Assembly (NCBI GenBank): GCA_948144175.1
Contig: CANXME010001995.1
Location: 248,001 to 312,000 of the forward strand
DNA length: 64,000 bases
Source of the DNA: Closterium sp. NIES-65
Taxonomy: Eukaryota; Streptophyta; Zygnematophyceae; Desmidiales; Closteriaceae
Reading direction: 5' to 3'
Of the stretch, positions 34,301 to 45,300 are shown piece by piece. Numbering within the stretch: the first letter of the stretch is position 1; every line of letters starts with the position of its first letter. Under the pieces are notes generated by a model. That model was given only the letters and a program-made list of their open reading frames with translations. It made no database searches and was not told the DNA's origin. The translations under genes were made by a program, and so were the position numbers.

Positions 34301-34474
34301 ATCCACCGCGTCGATGTTCCCCGTGTCCCACTCCGTCCGCGCCTCCGACCCGCCGCCTACTACCAGTAACCCCAGGTACACTACCCCGGTGGCTATGAGT
34401 AGATACGACACGTTGATCACTAACATCGACCAAATGCGAGCCCGCGGGAATCGGAATGACACACGCAATGCCAT
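31305..34474 (-). CDS. DUF266 / core-2/I-branching (GT14-like) glycosyltransferase
   Basis: Nine exons: 34474–34169, 33760–33650, 33383–33283, 32996–32925, 32635–32560, 32153–32070, 31892–31857, 31716–31591, 31469–31305; 358 aa with every junction in phase. A type II anchor lies near residues 15–40. Family landmarks follow in order: KIAFLFLVRGPLPLERVW, YSIYIHAS, ITWGGPNLIRAERRLL, RFVLLSESCLPLFNF, KGSQWFALTRAHA, IPDESYIQT, SVLYVHWF and a final FLFARKF. Plant members are Golgi proteins thought to act on cell-wall or arabinogalactan glycans; the donor and acceptor of this one are unknown. Intron 5 is filled with a minisatellite of donor-like units. The Met at 34474 directly precedes the anchor; a few upstream residues are also open. 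Confidence 0.92.
32310..32562 (-). repeat. Intronic minisatellite built from 5' splice donors
   Basis: On the minus strand, ~22-bp units of the type GCAGGTGAGGCGCTTGGGGG follow the true donor TCGCAG|GTGAGC (32559). About eleven units occur, most with a CAG|GTGAGG core; three near the exon are diverged. Confidence 0.92.
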
Positions 34475-35857
34475 GGTTTGCTCTGCCTGAAGTGGGCTGT
34501 TAGACGCGTGGTTAACAAAGGCTGAAGCTGAATAATCTCGATAGACACTTTTGGTGGTTTTTTCAAGAACTTCAGTTAGGAGCAAAACGGTGGACGTGGG
34601 TCAGGGACACGTGGCTGGCAGAGAGTGAGGTAAAACTGCTTATCTAGGTGGCGAAGCTGCAAGATATTGCTCCCTGAATCAGGTAAAACTACTTATTTAG
34701 GTGGCGAAGATGCAAGAACTTGTTCTCTGGAACACATTCATGAAAGATGCACCAGTGGCGAGTCGTGAGGTATAAATTGCTAATATACCTGGCCAGGCTG
34801 GTGAGCAGTGATCAGAAATGTGTTCATGAACGATGGATGCACTGGTTGCAGTGGGTGGAGCAAAGCAGCTGAGCGTTTACCATCCGAGACTGAGACGAAC
34901 TTGGGACACTGACCCGTGGGAGGAGGGAAGAAGAGGAACAGCGAGGCATTGAGCAGAGAGAGCTGCGTGGAGTTGGGGGAGGAGGGGCGGGCGAGGCGGG
35001 TGATGTGGGTCAGGCGGGTGCCAGGTGCGCACGCCTGACTACACTTTTGCCGCCGCTTCTGACTGGCCTCGGGTTTGGTTGGTCGTTCCGGTCCGCTGAC
35101 TGCCCTCGGGAATGCCGCCACGGCTGTCTCTCCGCCCTTGCGGTGGCGCACGGCGCTGCTCCAGCAGAGCATGATCAACCTTAGCGCTCACGGATAGCGC
35201 GCGCGTGAGTTCCAGGCGGACGGCGGCGCACTCCTATAATTGCGTGTCCATTGCGCGAATGGGGATGCTTCCTTCCCTGCCTAGGCAGACCCACGAACGA
35301 GTCAGCTTCGGCACTCCCCTTACCCCGCACTGCTTCCCTTCCTTCCCTGCAACAGCAACAGCATCCTCCGCGGTGCTGTTCCCCCATGCGGACCCTTTCG
35401 CAAGGACGACCAGCAGAGACTGTTGCAGCCCCGGGGGACTTCTCTGCCAGACTTCGGGGTCACCGCTGTTCCGAGCCAATCAAATTCAACCGAAGTGGGA
35501 AGCCAGGCAAGTTTTAGGTTCGGTGGCTTATATGGGACGTGGTTGCGGGGACGGGGGGAGTTCTGGTTGGGCAAGTCGGTATTGGCACACACGTTTGTGA
35601 AGTCTGATTGTACGCGGTCAGCGGGAGATCCCGAATGTGCGGCCCAGCAGGGCAGAGGACGTTCCCAAGGTGATGGAATGTTCCGCACGGTGGAAAACCT
35701 GCCCCTGCTACATCTTGGTCGTTCAGTTCTATCGGAACTAGACTTCCTAATACGCGTTACAAATCGCGACTCACATTTATCCGTTTCTGAATCAACTTGC
35801 ACGAGCAACTAAAATCAGGAATGGCTGCTTAACTAGAATTTAAGACATGATGTACAA
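34475..35857. other. Intergenic region
   Basis: Two diverged direct repeats of ~35 bp (GGTAAAACTGCTTATCTAGG at ~34,629 and a relative at ~34,682) lie near the DUF266 start. Open frames at 35,205–35,810 exist on both strands, but they overlap each other and resemble nothing that I know. No gene called. Confidence 0.45.
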
Positions 35858-38841
35858 TTAGTATCCAGACCCATAATAACCTCCTGGAGGAGGTCCTGCA
35901 CCTGGTGCCCCCGCATTTGGACCTTGCTGCCCGCTGCCATAACCAGAATAATAGCCTGCATTGGCTGCACCAGGGGCAGGTGGTTGCTGGTAACCGTTTG
36001 CTTCATACGACTGGTACTGCCCAGCACCTGGCGCTCCTGGCCCAGCTGCCCCTGCACCTGGCGAAGGGTTGGCACCGGGGGGGTACTGCTGCTGGTGCTG
36101 GTGCTGGTGTTGCTGTTGCTGGTGATAATTGTAGCCAGGAGCAGCGCCCCCTGCTGGTGCTGCACCAGGAGCAGAGTACCCACCGCCATAAGCCTCGGCA
36201 TGGGGTGCAGGCTGGTTCCATGCACTGCCAGCAGGGGGAGCAGCAGCAGAAGAGTTGGACGTAGGGGCCGAGTAGCCATAACCTGGGTTCTGGCTGTACT
36301 CGTTTGCTCCACCCTGCCCTCCGTAGCTGTGCTGTGCGCCCTGCTGCTGCTGCTGCTGCTGCTGCAGCTGCTCCTGTGGCGGAGGCTGCTGCTGGTGCTG
36401 CTGCCAACCCTGGTTGCCAGTCTGCTGCTGCCCATAGCCCTCATAGCCGTACCCCCCTCCTCCCTGACCCACTCCCTGACCCTGTGGCACCGCCTGAGCC
36501 TGCACCTGACCCTGGGGTTGCACCTGACCCTGGGGTTGCACCTGACCTTGCGGCTGCCCGTGGGCTTGAGATGGCGCCTGCTGCTGTGGCTTCTGGGGCT
36601 GTTGCTGCTGGGGGCGGGGCTGAAGCTGCGGCTGCAGTGGGGGCCGGGGCTGGGCGGGGGGAGGTTGGAACTGGTGGGGGTGCTGCTGGCTGAGCTTGAG
36701 GTACACCTGGGCGCGCTGCTGTGCCTGCCGCGACGACAGGCTTGACGCCAGCGCTGTGAACCGCCCGCGGATCTCCTCCATGCGCTGCCGGGGGGAGGGG
36801 GGGGGAAGGGTAGGGGACAGAATGGCGGGCAGATAGAGGATGAGGAGGAATGTGTGGTTGAGAGAGGCAACTGGACCTGCGGCTTCAAGGTGAAGCACAT
36901 AACACAACCTCAACCTACCATCTACACCAAGGACATAACCCTCCACCACACAATCCCTTCCCCCTCACCGTTCCCTAACTTCCCATCCCCACCCACCCCC
37001 CCACCCTCTCTCTTCCCCCATCTTTTCCCCCGTCGCCTCCCATCCAGCCATGTGCGCACCAGAGTGTGGCGGTCCGTCTCCTCCTTCTCCTCGCGCGCCT
37101 GCGCCTGCTGCAGCGCGCTCGCCTCCGCCGCCACCACAGCCTCTAGCTCCTCCACGGACGACGGCAGCGGGCCCTGCGGCGGCAGCTGCAGCATCGGCAT
37201 GCCTGGCGGGTGGAGGGGATGGGTGTACGGGCGGGGCGGCAACGGGAGGGCGCGGGGGATGAGCGGAGCAGCGCAGAAACGGGACGGCGGGGAAAGGAGA
37301 GAAGCAATTGGCTGTTCATCAGCAATAAGTCGATGAGAGGTAAGAGCGTGCAGCAGGCCATGGCTATGGCTATGTTCATGCCTATAAATATGACTTTGGC
37401 TGCGGCTGTGGCCAATGCCATACATGCACGCACTCACCTGCACCACCCATACCACTCGATTCTACCTGTCCCCCATACGCGCCCATGGCGCTCCCAGGCA
37501 GCATCGCTCCCATCGCTCCCATCGGTCCCATCGCCCCCATCGCCCCCATCGGCCCCATGGGGCCAACCGCGCCCATCCCCCCCATGGGCCTCACTGCGAC
37601 CAGCGGCCCCCCATCCGCCGCCATCCCCGCTACGCCCACCATCGCTCCGCCCGCCTGCCGCTGCGCCTCGAGCTGCGCCGCGATCAGCCTCAGCGTCGCG
37701 TCCTCCGCCTCCCCCCCAATCACCATCTCCGCCTCCCCCGCCACCTCCGCCGTCGCCGCCGCCCACATGCGCTGCTGCTGCTGCAGCTGCTGCTGCGCGG
37801 GGTCGTGCGCCAGCGCCGTCAGCGCCATCTGCACTGCCGCCGGCCCGCCCAGTATCCCGCCGCCCTTCCGCAAACTATCCAATTGCAGCTGCTCAATATA
37901 CCCGCGCACCACGCTCTCCCCCGCCGCGAGCGTGTCGCGATCGGTCGCAGAAATCTTAACGATAAACGCGCCGTCGCCGACGGCGAGATCGTCTTCGAGC
38001 TGGATGCGGCAGTTGGTCTGCTTCTCCAGGCCCTGCACCACCATGCCCGCCGTGCCGATTATCCGCGACCGCATGCGCCGGTCCGCCACCCCGATGCTGA
38101 TTGCGAACGGGTGCGCCGCGGACGGCGCATGGCGCTTTCCGCCGCCCCCCCGCCCGCCCCCCTCCCCGCCAAACCCTCCACCTCCGCCCCCGCCGAGAGT
38201 GGTGGGGCAACCCTGAAGGAGGTAAATCAGAAAGTTGCGGTGAACGGAGGGAAAGTTAGGGTTTTGAACGAGGCGCGGATGCTATCAGTGCGCTACGCCT
38301 CAGTCTAATCGGCACGACGACTCGCCAGGGCCTGCGGCGGTAGCGATAATAGCGATGTATGACGACGTTTAACGACGCTTCCGACAGCCTTGGTCAGTGA
38401 ATACCCTTCTTCTTATTTAACCTAGCGTTTAAGACGCCGAGATCCCTATCAATGTCGGCCCGCGCCGCTTCGACCTTCCGCAAACTCCCCTCTCCACTCT
38501 ATCCCCCTAATTCTCTGCGCAGCTCCGCCTCCGCGCACCTGAGTGGGGTGCCCCGCCTCTCCGCAGATCTTGCATGTGAGGTCGTCTTCGCGCCGCTTCT
38601 TCCAGTTGCGCTCCGCCGCCTTCGCCTTCGCCTCCCACGCCTTGCTGTACTTCCCGCCGAAATCTGTCGGTACGTCCGTCCCCGCATCCTCGCGCTGCCT
38701 GCCGACCTCCGCATCGTCCCCGCCCTTCCGCTTCTCCGCCTTGACCGCCGCGTGCGCCTGCGCGGGCGCTGTGTAGCCCTTGGCGTAGACGCTCTTGAAA
38801 AACTCGTCGTCGTCACCCTCACCACCCTGCACACCGGCCAT
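35858..38841 (-). CDS. Zinc-knuckle and KH-domain RNA-binding protein
   Basis: Four exons: 38841–38539, 38212–37438, 37202–37060, 36784–35858; 715 aa. Residues ~90–103 form a CX2CX4HX4C zinc knuckle (CKICGEAGHPTQGC) that is completed only across intron 1, which strongly supports the junction. A Gly-rich linker leads to one KH domain (~136–210) with the RNA-binding loop inside RRMRSRIIGTAGMVVQ. Then come a Met/Gly repeat (GAMGPMGAMGAM), a short helix (~365–420) and a long Gln/Pro/Gly/Tyr-rich tail with PQGQVQ repeats and YGYEGYG-type motifs. The likely role is nuclear or cytoplasmic RNA binding in splicing or RNP assembly. The low-complexity tail looks prion-like. The order knuckle then KH is the reverse of splicing factor 1, so I give no symbol. 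Confidence 0.9.
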
Positions 38842-39358
38842 CGCGCCGGTTTAGCTGGCCTAGCGGGTACCGAGTAGCAAAGGTGGCGGAAACAGGAAAC
38901 TTTGAAACGGGAAAGTGATTGAACCCGCTTTTTGGACGCGTGATGTATTGTTATGTTTTACAGTAAAAACTGTTAGTTGTGCGGTTCAAAGTGGTTGCGA
39001 GAGAAAGACTCCAATTGCAGAGGATCCTGCTCAACCAATGACGTGTACCTGCGAAAATGAACCGTCAATTTAGACGATATTCGATATACAATTGCCTCGA
39101 TATGCATCCGAACCCTGAAATTCCAAAAGCCAATCATGCATTTCACAGTTCCTTTTCGATCACACCCATTCTCCAATCTTTCTGCCATTAGCAATTCACT
39201 GCTGGATTTGCTGCCGAGTTTAGTTTTGCGACACCTTCGTGAGCCTTCCCAGGACTCACCTGAGAGATATCCCGACAGATTCCGTTTCCGCAATCCACTT
39301 CGCCGTCTGATTTGTGTGCTCTCCCGTCAAGAAGGGAGGCTCCTCGTGAGCGATCCCG
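38842..39358. promoter_or_regulatory. Shared intergenic promoter region (divergent genes)
   Basis: Only 517 bp separate the start codons of the KH protein gene (minus) and the Listerin gene (plus). Both promoters and 5' UTRs must lie here. The middle (38,930–39,120) is AT-rich compared with both genes. Specific elements cannot be assigned by eye. Confidence 0.6.
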
Positions 39359-42300
39359 ATGGGGCGGCAGAAGGGCGGCGATGCGGCGCGATCCAAGAAT
39401 CGACCAGCCAGCAGCAGGTGCGCCGCAACCTCAGCTAATGCGAGTGCGTGTGTCACGAGCGCACCGTTGGGTGCCGGTTACGCTAGAAACCAAGGAGGCT
39501 GTGTGCGCGTGCTTTCACTTCAGTAAGGGCCACGGACGATGGCCCGAAACACGCGTAGTGAATCGAGATGGTTGCCACGTGTTCCGATGTCTCTGCGGCT
39601 TGTCAGGCTCCAGTGTGGGCGTTTGAAATCAGGAAGTTTCGGCCGGCGTGGTTGCGTGTTTGCTAGGTGTAATTCCGTGCAGCTTGGATCCGCACGGTGA
39701 TCGTCGTATTTCATACCGCGTCGCGGATCGCCGATTCACATTCCGGGGCAAGCAGAACGGAACGCCTGAAACGACGACGCCATCCGCCCTTCTCCCCCCT
39801 CCTGCCCCCTTTTTCACACACTTCTCTCCCCGCTGCCCTTCCACCCCACCGTCCCGTCCGCTGCCCATTCACACGCCGGCGGCGACCCTCCCAGCGCCCT
39901 CCTCATGCCATCCTTGGCGCCGCTTCTGCTTCCGCAATTTCCTCATATCCCCTCCCCCTCCTCATTCACCATCCCCTCTCCCCCAACCCCCGTCCCCCCC
40001 CTTCCCCCATATCTTCCGCAGCCTGGCCGCCTCGCTGCTGGCAGCGGGCGCAGGCAGCGCGGCAGGCGGAGCTGGAAGCGCCCCCCGCCCAGTGGGGTTC
40101 GGGGGATACGTGGGCAGTGCGCGGGTGCAGACAGCAGCCGCGGGGGCGGCTGGAGGGGGAAGGGAGAGCGCGGAGGGCGGGGCAGACGGAGGGCGGGAGG
40201 GGCAAGGGGGGGCAGCGGAGGCTTCTGCAGGCAGCGGGCCTAAGGAGCTGGTCATTGGGGCAGTGAGCGCTGGAAGGGGGAGGGGGGAAACAGGGAGAAG
40301 AGGGGTTGTGCAGTGTTGCATGCACAGCTTTCATGCGCCGCAAGCCTGTAAACCTCTTTGCCGTTTCCCGTTCACCACTCCCCCCCACCAATCAGTACCC
40401 CTCGCCACCCTGCCCCTCTACTGTGCGGTGATGAGCAGGACGTGGGCGGCGAGGCAGCGGCGCATCTGAGGCGGCTGGCGAAGAAAGACGCCACCACCAA
40501 GGTGAGTGGCAAAGAAAGACGCCACCACCAAGGTGAGTGGGTGCAGCATGGGGAGTGGCAGGCACAACGGGAGCAGCAGGAGCAAGGCGAGCGTTGCAGA
40601 CAGACAACAGGCGCTTGGGGTGGGAGCAGGCGGGTGGGCTGTGATAGTGCTCAGTTGGATTTGCGAGTGCAAGCAGTGGTGCGATTATGAATGGACATGC
40701 AGAGAAGAGTGGCTCTTCACACGCACTTTCATGTGCACTCCTGATGTGCCTTCCCTTTGCTGATCTTCCCCCAATCCTGCCGCCTCTGCTCTTCTCCATC
40801 CCACCAACACCACTCCCCTTTCTCACACCTCTCCTCCCACTCCCTCCACTCTGTACCACGTCCCTCCACGTCCCTCGGTGACCCCTCCCCCCAGCTGAAG
40901 GCGCTGGAAGCGCTTCAGGGGGTGCTGGGCGGCAGCACAGCCGCCCAGATGCAAGCCATGCTGCCTGCTTGGGTGAGAAATGATACAGCGCCATGCCATG
41001 CTGTCGTATGCCATTCGATGCCATGTGGTGTGGTGTTGCGCCACGCCATGCCATGCCATGTGCCGGCACTGGTGAAATGCGATTCAGCTTGCCACTCAGC
41101 ATGCATCCTGCTCTTCCCTCACTGCTACTGCCTTCCTCCTCCTTCACCTTTCCCTCTTCTCTTCCCATCTCTTTGTTTCTCTTCCCGCGCCGTCGTCTCC
41201 ACATGGCGTGCACTGACAGGCGTTTGAGTACCGGCGGCTGGTGGTGGACGGCAGCAGGGCTGTGCGCCTCGCCACACACGCCACCATGACCCTGCTCGTC
41301 AAGGCCGTGGGGTGAGTCCATGCTCGTCAAGGCCGTGGGGTGAGTCCATGCTCGTCAAGGCCGTGGGGTGAGTGGGTCAACTCGAGTCTAGGGCGTGGGG
41401 TGAGTGGGTCAACTCGAGTCAAGGGCGTGGGGTGAGTGGGTCAACTCGAGTCAAGGGCGTGGGGTGAGTGGTCAACTCGAGTCAAGGGCGTGGGGTGAGT
41501 GGGTCAACTCGAGTCAAGGGCGTGGGGTGAGTGGGTGGGTCAACTCGAGTCGAGGGCGTGGGGTGAGTGGGTCAACTCGAGTCAAGGGCGTGGGGTGAGT
41601 GGGTCAACTCGAGTCAAGGGTGTAGGGTGAGTTGGTGTGGCAGATAGTAGTTTCGAATGTCAACATAATTCAGTGTGATGCGTCACATGCACCATGTCTC
41701 ACTCCCTCATGATGTCACTGCTGCCTCTTCTCTCTCCTTCCAGATTAATGTTCATTCGCTCAAGCATCATCCTTGCCTTTTCCTCTCTCGTTCCCATGGC
41801 AGCAAGGGCCTGGCGCCACACCTGAAGCAGGTGATGGGGCCGTGGTGGGTGGCGCAGTTTGACTCCTCCCGTGACGTCGCTGCTGCCGCCTCCCTCTCCT
41901 TCCAGGTGCGTCACAGGCTTACCAGCTTTCGTCTCCTCCTGCTGCCCACCCTGCTGCCCACCCTGCTGCCCACCCTGCTGCCCATCCTGCTGCCCATCCT
42001 GCTGCCAATCCTGCTGCCCATCCTGCTGCCCATCCTGCTGCCCATCCTGCTGCCCATCCTGCTGCCCATCCTGCTGCCCATCCTGCTGCCCATCCTGCTG
42101 CCCATCCTGCTGCCCATCCTGCTGCCCATTCTGGTGCAGCCGCTGTGCACTCCTCATCCATCCCGCACTTGTCGCCTCCTTCTTCTCCCCCCCTCCCTCC
42201 TCCAGACAGCCTTCCCCACGCCCACACGGCGAGTGGAGGCGCTGGCATTCGCGGGGGAGGCGGTGGTGGGCGCGCTGGCGGAGCTGCTGGCCGCCACCCC

Positions 42301-45300
42301 GCAGTCGCTGGCTGCTGCCGACCGCTCGCTCAGCGTGGAGGAGGCCAAGCACCGCCTGGACGAGGTGCGATGCGGTTGGAGGAGGTGGGATGCGATAGCC
42401 ATTGCAGAAGTGTTCCGTTCATTTATCTTACCCATTATTGTTCCAACCATCCGCTTATCAATATACCCCCTCCTCCCCCCGCCCCCGCCCTTCCTCCACC
42501 TGCTCCCATCCACGCCTGCCCCCATCCTCTGCCCGCCCACCCCCCCTGCGTGCAGCTGCTGTGCGCAGCTCTGCTGGCGCTGAGGGCGCTCCTGCAAACC
42601 CTGCTGCCGCCACGGCCACTCAGAGGGGCTGCTGCTGGCGCTGCGACCGCAGGTGGGGAGACAGCAGCAACAGCAGGAGCAGGTACAGCAGCAGCAGGGG
42701 CAGCAGGAGAACCATCAGCAGTAGAATCAACGGCAGCGGCAGCGGCAGCGGCAGCTGCGCCAGCAGCCCTGCCCCCGTCTGTGGTGGCAGCCCAGCCGCG
42801 CATGGCAGCGTCGCTGCTCTCCTCCCTGCGCGCCCTCTCCTTCCTCCGCGCCCTCGCCAAACACCCCTCCCCCCGCGTGCGCTCCGCAGCCTACCACACG
42901 TTGCCAGCTGTCCTGCTCTCATTGGGCCCGCAGGGGCAGGAGCAGGAGGGAGTGGTGACGAGTAGCGGGAGGGGGGGCAACCAGGAGGGAGGGGGGGGCG
43001 GAGAGAGGTGGGAAGGTGAAGTGGAGGTGATGGGGGAAGCGGAGGTGGTGGAGAAGGTGGGGCCAGTGGTGGCAGCAGCCATGGGGGAGAAGGTATCCGC
43101 ATGCCATGGCGCCATGTGGGAGCTGGTTCTGGTGGCATCACGCACCTGCCCCTCCCTCTGGGCCAACCCTTCCTTTCTTAAATCCGCTCTGCCGAAGCTC
43201 TGGGGTTTTCTCCGAGCCGGGTGTTTAGGCTCGGCAGCGCAGTCGTACCCGTGCCTGCTGCTGCTGCTTTCGGTGTTCTTCCGAGCCAGGCTGCACCAAT
43301 CACAGGGCGTGTTGGTGCCTTTTTTTACGAGCCTTTGGCAGGGACGGCTTGTCCACATGGCGCGGCCTGATTGGCTGGCGCTGCTGACGTGTGTGAGGGA
43401 GTGCTTGGTGCTGAGTGTGGTGCAGCTGAGGCGAGAGGAGGGGAGGGCAGTGGGGGAGGAGGAGGTTGGGGGAGGGGAGCAGAAGGAGGGTGGGAGAGAA
43501 GGACAGGTAATCTACGCTGGAGAACTAGTGAAAGTGGTGTTGTGGGATTTATGCTTCCTAGACCTCCTTCCCGAGCCCAGGAACACTGGTTCGGACCTAG
43601 GCTCGGATTCTCATGGTCCAGAGAAGACAGAGGGCACTGGTGGAAAGGCCGAAGGGGGGAGGGGCGGGGTGGCAGCGGGTGAGAGGAAGGGCGGGAGTGC
43701 ATGGCTGGGAGCGGTGGTGGCGTGTGTGGGAGAGACAGTGAGGCAGATAGTGCAGGTGGAGAGGGGAAAGGGGTGGACGGGGGGCGGAGGAGAGGAGGCG
43801 CAAGAGCTGGGGAGGGGTGAGGCGCCGAGAGGGTCTGTTATGGACGGCTTCTGGTCGTGCGTGGTGGATGCCGTGCTGTCTGCTGTTGATGGCCCCACTG
43901 CTACTGGTGTGCCTCCTCCTGTTGATGCTGCCAAGAAGGAGCACACAGGGGAGTGTGAAGTGGCGCTGCTGAGGCGAGCACTCGCAGGGAGCGCTGCTGC
44001 TGATGGTGGTCATAACACAAGCAAGCGCACTAGCGACGGCAGCACAGTGCAAGCAGTTCTGTCACTGCTGAAGCAGCTCAAGCCGACAGCAGCAGCTGCA
44101 GCAGGGCCTGCAGGAGTGGCATCAGCAGCAGCAGGCGGTGTGAAGGGCAGTGGCGAGCGTATGGAGTGGGTGGTGCCTGCAGTGGTTTCTCCTCTCATGC
44201 ACCGACTGCTGCCCCTCGCGCTGCCCCTCCCCCTCCCGTCCTCTCCCCTCCCCTCTTCATCCTCCCCCGCTCGCATGGAAGCGGCAGCAGCCATGGCGGC
44301 GGCACTTGTCGACATGTTTGGAGCACCAGCCATCCCGTGCCAGCTGGCGGCGCATGATTCGACGGACAGTGCAGCTACCGTGGCTCGCAGTGGCACGACT
44401 CCCCTGCAGCTGCTGGACTTGCTGCTGGCAGACACGGAGGTTGGGGCAGGAGAGGGAGCAAGTGGCAGGGCGGATGGCAGGGCTGTGTTTGTTCTGCAAG
44501 TGAAGCTCCTCTCGCACCTCGCCCTGCTCCCTCCGCCACACAGCACCATCACCACCACCATCACCACTAGCAGCAGCAGTGCAAGCAGCATAGGTGGAAG
44601 CGAATCAGGGGCAGCAGAAGGCGAGAACTGCCTGTCGCTCATCGTGCAGCGGCTGTGCACTGCTGCACTCCACCCAGCCAAGCAGAGCGAGGCAGAGGCA
44701 GGTGGGGGTCATGGTGGAGGCTCCTCCTCCCTCAACATGCCCGCTTGCCTCCTCGCTGCTCTCCTCTCCTCGCTCTCCGCCCCCTCCCCTCCCCTCACCG
44801 CCGCGGCCAGCACCGCTCTTGACCGCTTGGCCATGCACGTGGTTGCATCCATGCCGCTGCTGCTCCTCCCCTCCTCCCAATGGCTCCTCCGAACGCTCCT
44901 CTCTCCGCCTCCTGCTGCTCCCACGCCCCTCTCTGTCCCCTCCTCGCGTTCCTGGCTGTCGCCCTCCTGCCTTGCCTTGGTCTATGCCTCTCTGCATTCG
45001 CACCTGCTTTCTTCCCTCCTCGTGCTCTCCTCCTCTCCGTCCCTCCACACTCTCGGTCTCATGCTCCAGCCACTGCTGCTGCTGGTGAGGCGAGAGGGAG
45101 GTGTGGGGGGAGAAGGGGTGGAAGTAGGAGCATTGGAAAAGCCAGACTCAGAAGGAGGAGGTGAGGGGGATGCCACGTCAGCACAGGCCGAGCTGGCAGC
45201 ATGCCTGGACGTCCTGGAGCCCCTGTGGCTCGCCTCCCATGTGTCTGCCAGCAGCGCAGGCTCTGCTGAGCTGTCGTGTGGTGATTTGCTGGCGGTGGTT

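Noticed and set aside
34629-34720. Two diverged ~35-bp direct repeats
   Set aside because: Too short and diverged to assign to an element; recorded only in the intergenic note.
35205-35810. Overlapping frames on both strands in the intergenic region
   Set aside because: Neither has a recognisable domain and the two overlap; the composition is that of random GC-rich DNA.
41939-42130. CRISPR-like regular repeat array
   Set aside because: The units are 12 bp with no spacers and lie inside an intron of a eukaryotic gene; a minisatellite.
42145-42555. 5' extension of the large Listerin exon 8 frame
   Set aside because: The frame is open by chance; conserved exon 7 and a TGCAG acceptor at 42555 show where the exon really begins.
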